Positions 5,888-7,512 of a DNA stretch of 7,512 nucleotides are shown here, piece after piece. Below the pieces are notes generated by a model, which worked only from the letters and a program-made list of their open reading frames with translations, did no database searches and was not told the DNA's origin. Location of the stretch: contig JAJFJI010000020.1 in assembly GCA_021774205.1 (NCBI GenBank), positions 1 through 7,512 of the forward strand, read 5' to 3'. A program made the translations under genes and the position numbers. How positions within the stretch are numbered: position 1 is the stretch's first letter; each line of letters opens with the position of its first letter. Source of the stretch: Nitrosomonas sp. (GTDB lineage Bacteria; Pseudomonadota; Gammaproteobacteria; Burkholderiales; Nitrosomonadaceae).

Positions 5888-7512
5888 ATGAGTGAATCTA
5901 TCAAGTCCGGCGTAATATGGCGCAATCCTTACCTTTTATCAAGTAAAAGCCAACCAGCCAGTATTCAGGAAATACGCCTATCTGATGTTGATCATGGCGT
6001 GATTGATCCGAAAACATATGATGCAATCGAGGTCGACGCATTATTCGAGGTCATTGACTACACTAAAACTCAAATGGGTCATTTAACGCTCTTTCGCTCG
6101 CTGGCACGCCCCATTACGGATGCCCAAGTGCTACAGAAAAAACAAGCGAGCTTACGGGAGCTAGAATCGAATCCTAAGTTGTATCGTGACTTGCAACAAT
6201 ATGTTGAAAGGTTGGCTGCAAGGGAGAAGTTTCTCTACCATTTGCTGTATGGTGAATTTGCCGGGGGGCTGTCTACTAACGATGACCCAAAAGGTGGCGC
6301 AAGTAAACTTGAATTCAACGGTTGCGGGTATCGTCAATTCAAGGATGGTACTGAATTTGCAGTGGAGCTGGTTGAAGACGCAAAGGCGTTGCCACAGTCA
6401 AAAACTTCTTATCTAAGTGAGTTGCTTGATACGATTCGAAATTTTGGCGAATCCCGTATCTATAAGCTAATGGATGGGCCGGTTTATCACGTGCAAGGGA
6501 AGTTTAAAACGAAAGAAGAAAAGGCCAAATTTTTGCCGATTCCCCGATTCCAGCCTTCCATGTTTAAATTTCTTCCGATATTTTTCTTCATGGCAGCGGT
6601 AGGTGGCATTCTTTATTTTTTTCAGACTATGTTGCCTGAGCTGGGCGCATCCTATATTGGTTACGGTATTCTCGCATTGACCGTGCCAATTTTTCCGGTG
6701 ATTTTGCATGCAATCGGCGTTTCTGATCGTGACGCGATCATTTACCCACTGCGTAAGCAATTTAGGCAAAGTCCTGAACTGGCTCAGGCCTTGGAAGCAC
6801 TAGGTATGATTGATGAACTGTTATCTTTTCGATGTCATGCTCAGTCATTAGGAGATACGGTGACGTTGCCAGAAATTATCGAGAATAAGCATCACATACT
6901 CACCGCAACAAAAGCGAAAAATCCCTTGCTTGTCAAAGATAATTTGGATTTCGTGCCCAATGACATTACCCTTGATGCTGATGGCCGTATACTCATTATC
7001 ACAGGGCCAAATAGTGGTGGCAAAACCGCGTTCTGTAAAACCGTGACGCAAATCCAACTGCTGGGCCAGATTGGTTGTTACATCCCTGCAATAAAAGCGC
7101 AGTTAGTGCCTGTCGAGCATCTTTACTATCAAGTGCCAGATCCAGGCCAGTTGGATGCTGGTATCGGGCGTTTCGGTCATGAGCTGAAGCGCACGCGCGA
7201 AATTTTTTTCAATGCCACGCCGCAGAGCCTGGTTGTGCTGGATGAACTTTCTGAGGGTACGACGTTCGAAGAAAAACTGACGCTTTCTGAATATATACTC
7301 AAAGGGTTTCACAAACTTGGCGCAAGCACATTACTGGTTACCCATAACCATGAATTATGTGAGCGATTGCAAAGTGACCGTATAGGCCGGTATTTGCAGG
7401 TAGAATTCGTCCCGCAAGGTCCAACGCATCGGCTAGTAGCTGGCGTGTCCCGGGTGAGTCATGCTGACCGTGTCGCGTCTGAAATTGGTTTTAGTAAAGA
7501 AGATGTGGAGAA
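5888..7512 (+). CDS. Membrane-anchored MutS-family ATPase (3' end outside window)
   Basis: The frame is open from an ATG to the window end, giving 541 complete codons. Residues 50-110 (DALFEVIDYTKTQMGHLTLFRSLARPI onward) resemble the start of the MutS core domain. Residues 227-248 and about 254-277 are two hydrophobic stretches predicted to cross the membrane, joined by a short loop. The C-terminal ATPase domain has Walker A GPNSGGKT (373-380), a signature-like segment GIGRFGHELKRTREIF (425-440), Walker B LVVLDELSEGTTFEE (448-462; D452, E453) and the MutS-type H-loop LVTHNHEL (483-490). These are the MutS/ABC-type motifs in the correct order. The N-terminal mismatch-recognition domain with its Phe-x-Glu motif and the connector domain are absent, so this is not canonical MutS and not obviously MutS2, whose Smr endonuclease domain would lie C-terminal and is not seen here. 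The gene is transcribed away from the exporter operon. Its function is unknown; a role at the membrane coupled to ATP binding is inferred from its architecture. The frame and the MutS-family ATPase call are firm. Confidence 0.88.
   Translation, partial: MSESIKSGVIWRNPYLLSSKSQPASIQEIRLSDVDHGVIDPKTYDAIEVDALFEVIDYTKTQMGHLTLFRSLARPITDAQVLQKKQASLRELESNPKLYRDLQQYVERLAAREKFLYHLLYGEFAGGLSTNDDPKGGASKLEFNGCGYRQFKDGTEFAVELVEDAKALPQSKTSYLSELLDTIRNFGESRIYKLMDGPVYHVQGKFKTKEEKAKFLPIPRFQPSMFKFLPIFFFMAAVGGILYFFQTMLPELGASYIGYGILALTVPIFPVILHAIGVSDRDAIIYPLRKQFRQSPELAQALEALGMIDELLSFRCHAQSLGDTVTLPEIIENKHHILTATKAKNPLLVKDNLDFVPNDITLDADGRILIITGPNSGGKTAFCKTVTQIQLLGQIGCYIPAIKAQLVPVEHLYYQVPDPGQLDAGIGRFGHELKRTREIFFNATPQSLVVLDELSEGTTFEEKLTLSEYILKGFHKLGASTLLVTHNHELCERLQSDRIGRYLQVEFVPQGPTHRLVAGVSRVSHADRVASEIGFSKEDVE

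Noticed and set aside
6467..6769. Minus-strand open frame of 100 codons inside the MutS-like gene
   Set aside because: It lies opposite the transmembrane segment of a strongly supported gene and has low-complexity, unrecognised content.
1..7512. CRISPR arrays, tRNA or rRNA genes, insertion sequences
   Set aside because: No regularly spaced direct repeats, no tRNA-like or rRNA-like sequence, and no transposase or terminal inverted repeats were seen on either strand.

Overview
The window reads as chromosomal DNA from a Gram-negative bacterium, probably a proteobacterium of moderate GC content. The grounds are a periplasmic adaptor with a TolC-docking hairpin motif, MacB/LolC-type permeases and a DUF4105-like protein. 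A beta- or gammaproteobacterium such as a nitrifier or methylotroph is a guess from general feel, not something the sequence proves.

Layout: (1) Bases 1-1356 (+) hold the C-terminal part of a large protein of unknown job with a Lnb/DUF4105-like 'NC' motif; its true start is very probably upstream of the window. (2) A convergent gap of 107 bases follows, with no convincing terminator. (3) Bases 1464-5681 (or 5750) on the minus strand hold a compact four-gene operon, read in the order membrane fusion protein, ABC ATPase, FtsX/MacB-type permease, second FtsX/MacB-type permease. Every junction is a 4-base ATGA stop/start overlap. (4) An AT-rich divergent intergenic region lies at about 5751-5887. 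(5) From 5888 (+) to the window end runs an incomplete MutS-family ATPase that carries a predicted pair of transmembrane helices between its core-like N-terminal region and its ATPase domain.

How the parts work together: the four minus-strand genes encode all inner-membrane and periplasmic parts of a MacAB-like tripartite exporter (adaptor, ATPase, two different permeases that probably pair as a heterodimer). The outer-membrane TolC-like partner is not in the window. The substrate cannot be told from the sequence.

The most unusual item is the membrane-anchored MutS-like protein. It keeps the nucleotide-binding motifs of MutS but lacks the N-terminal mismatch-recognition domain, so ordinary mismatch repair is unlikely to be its role.
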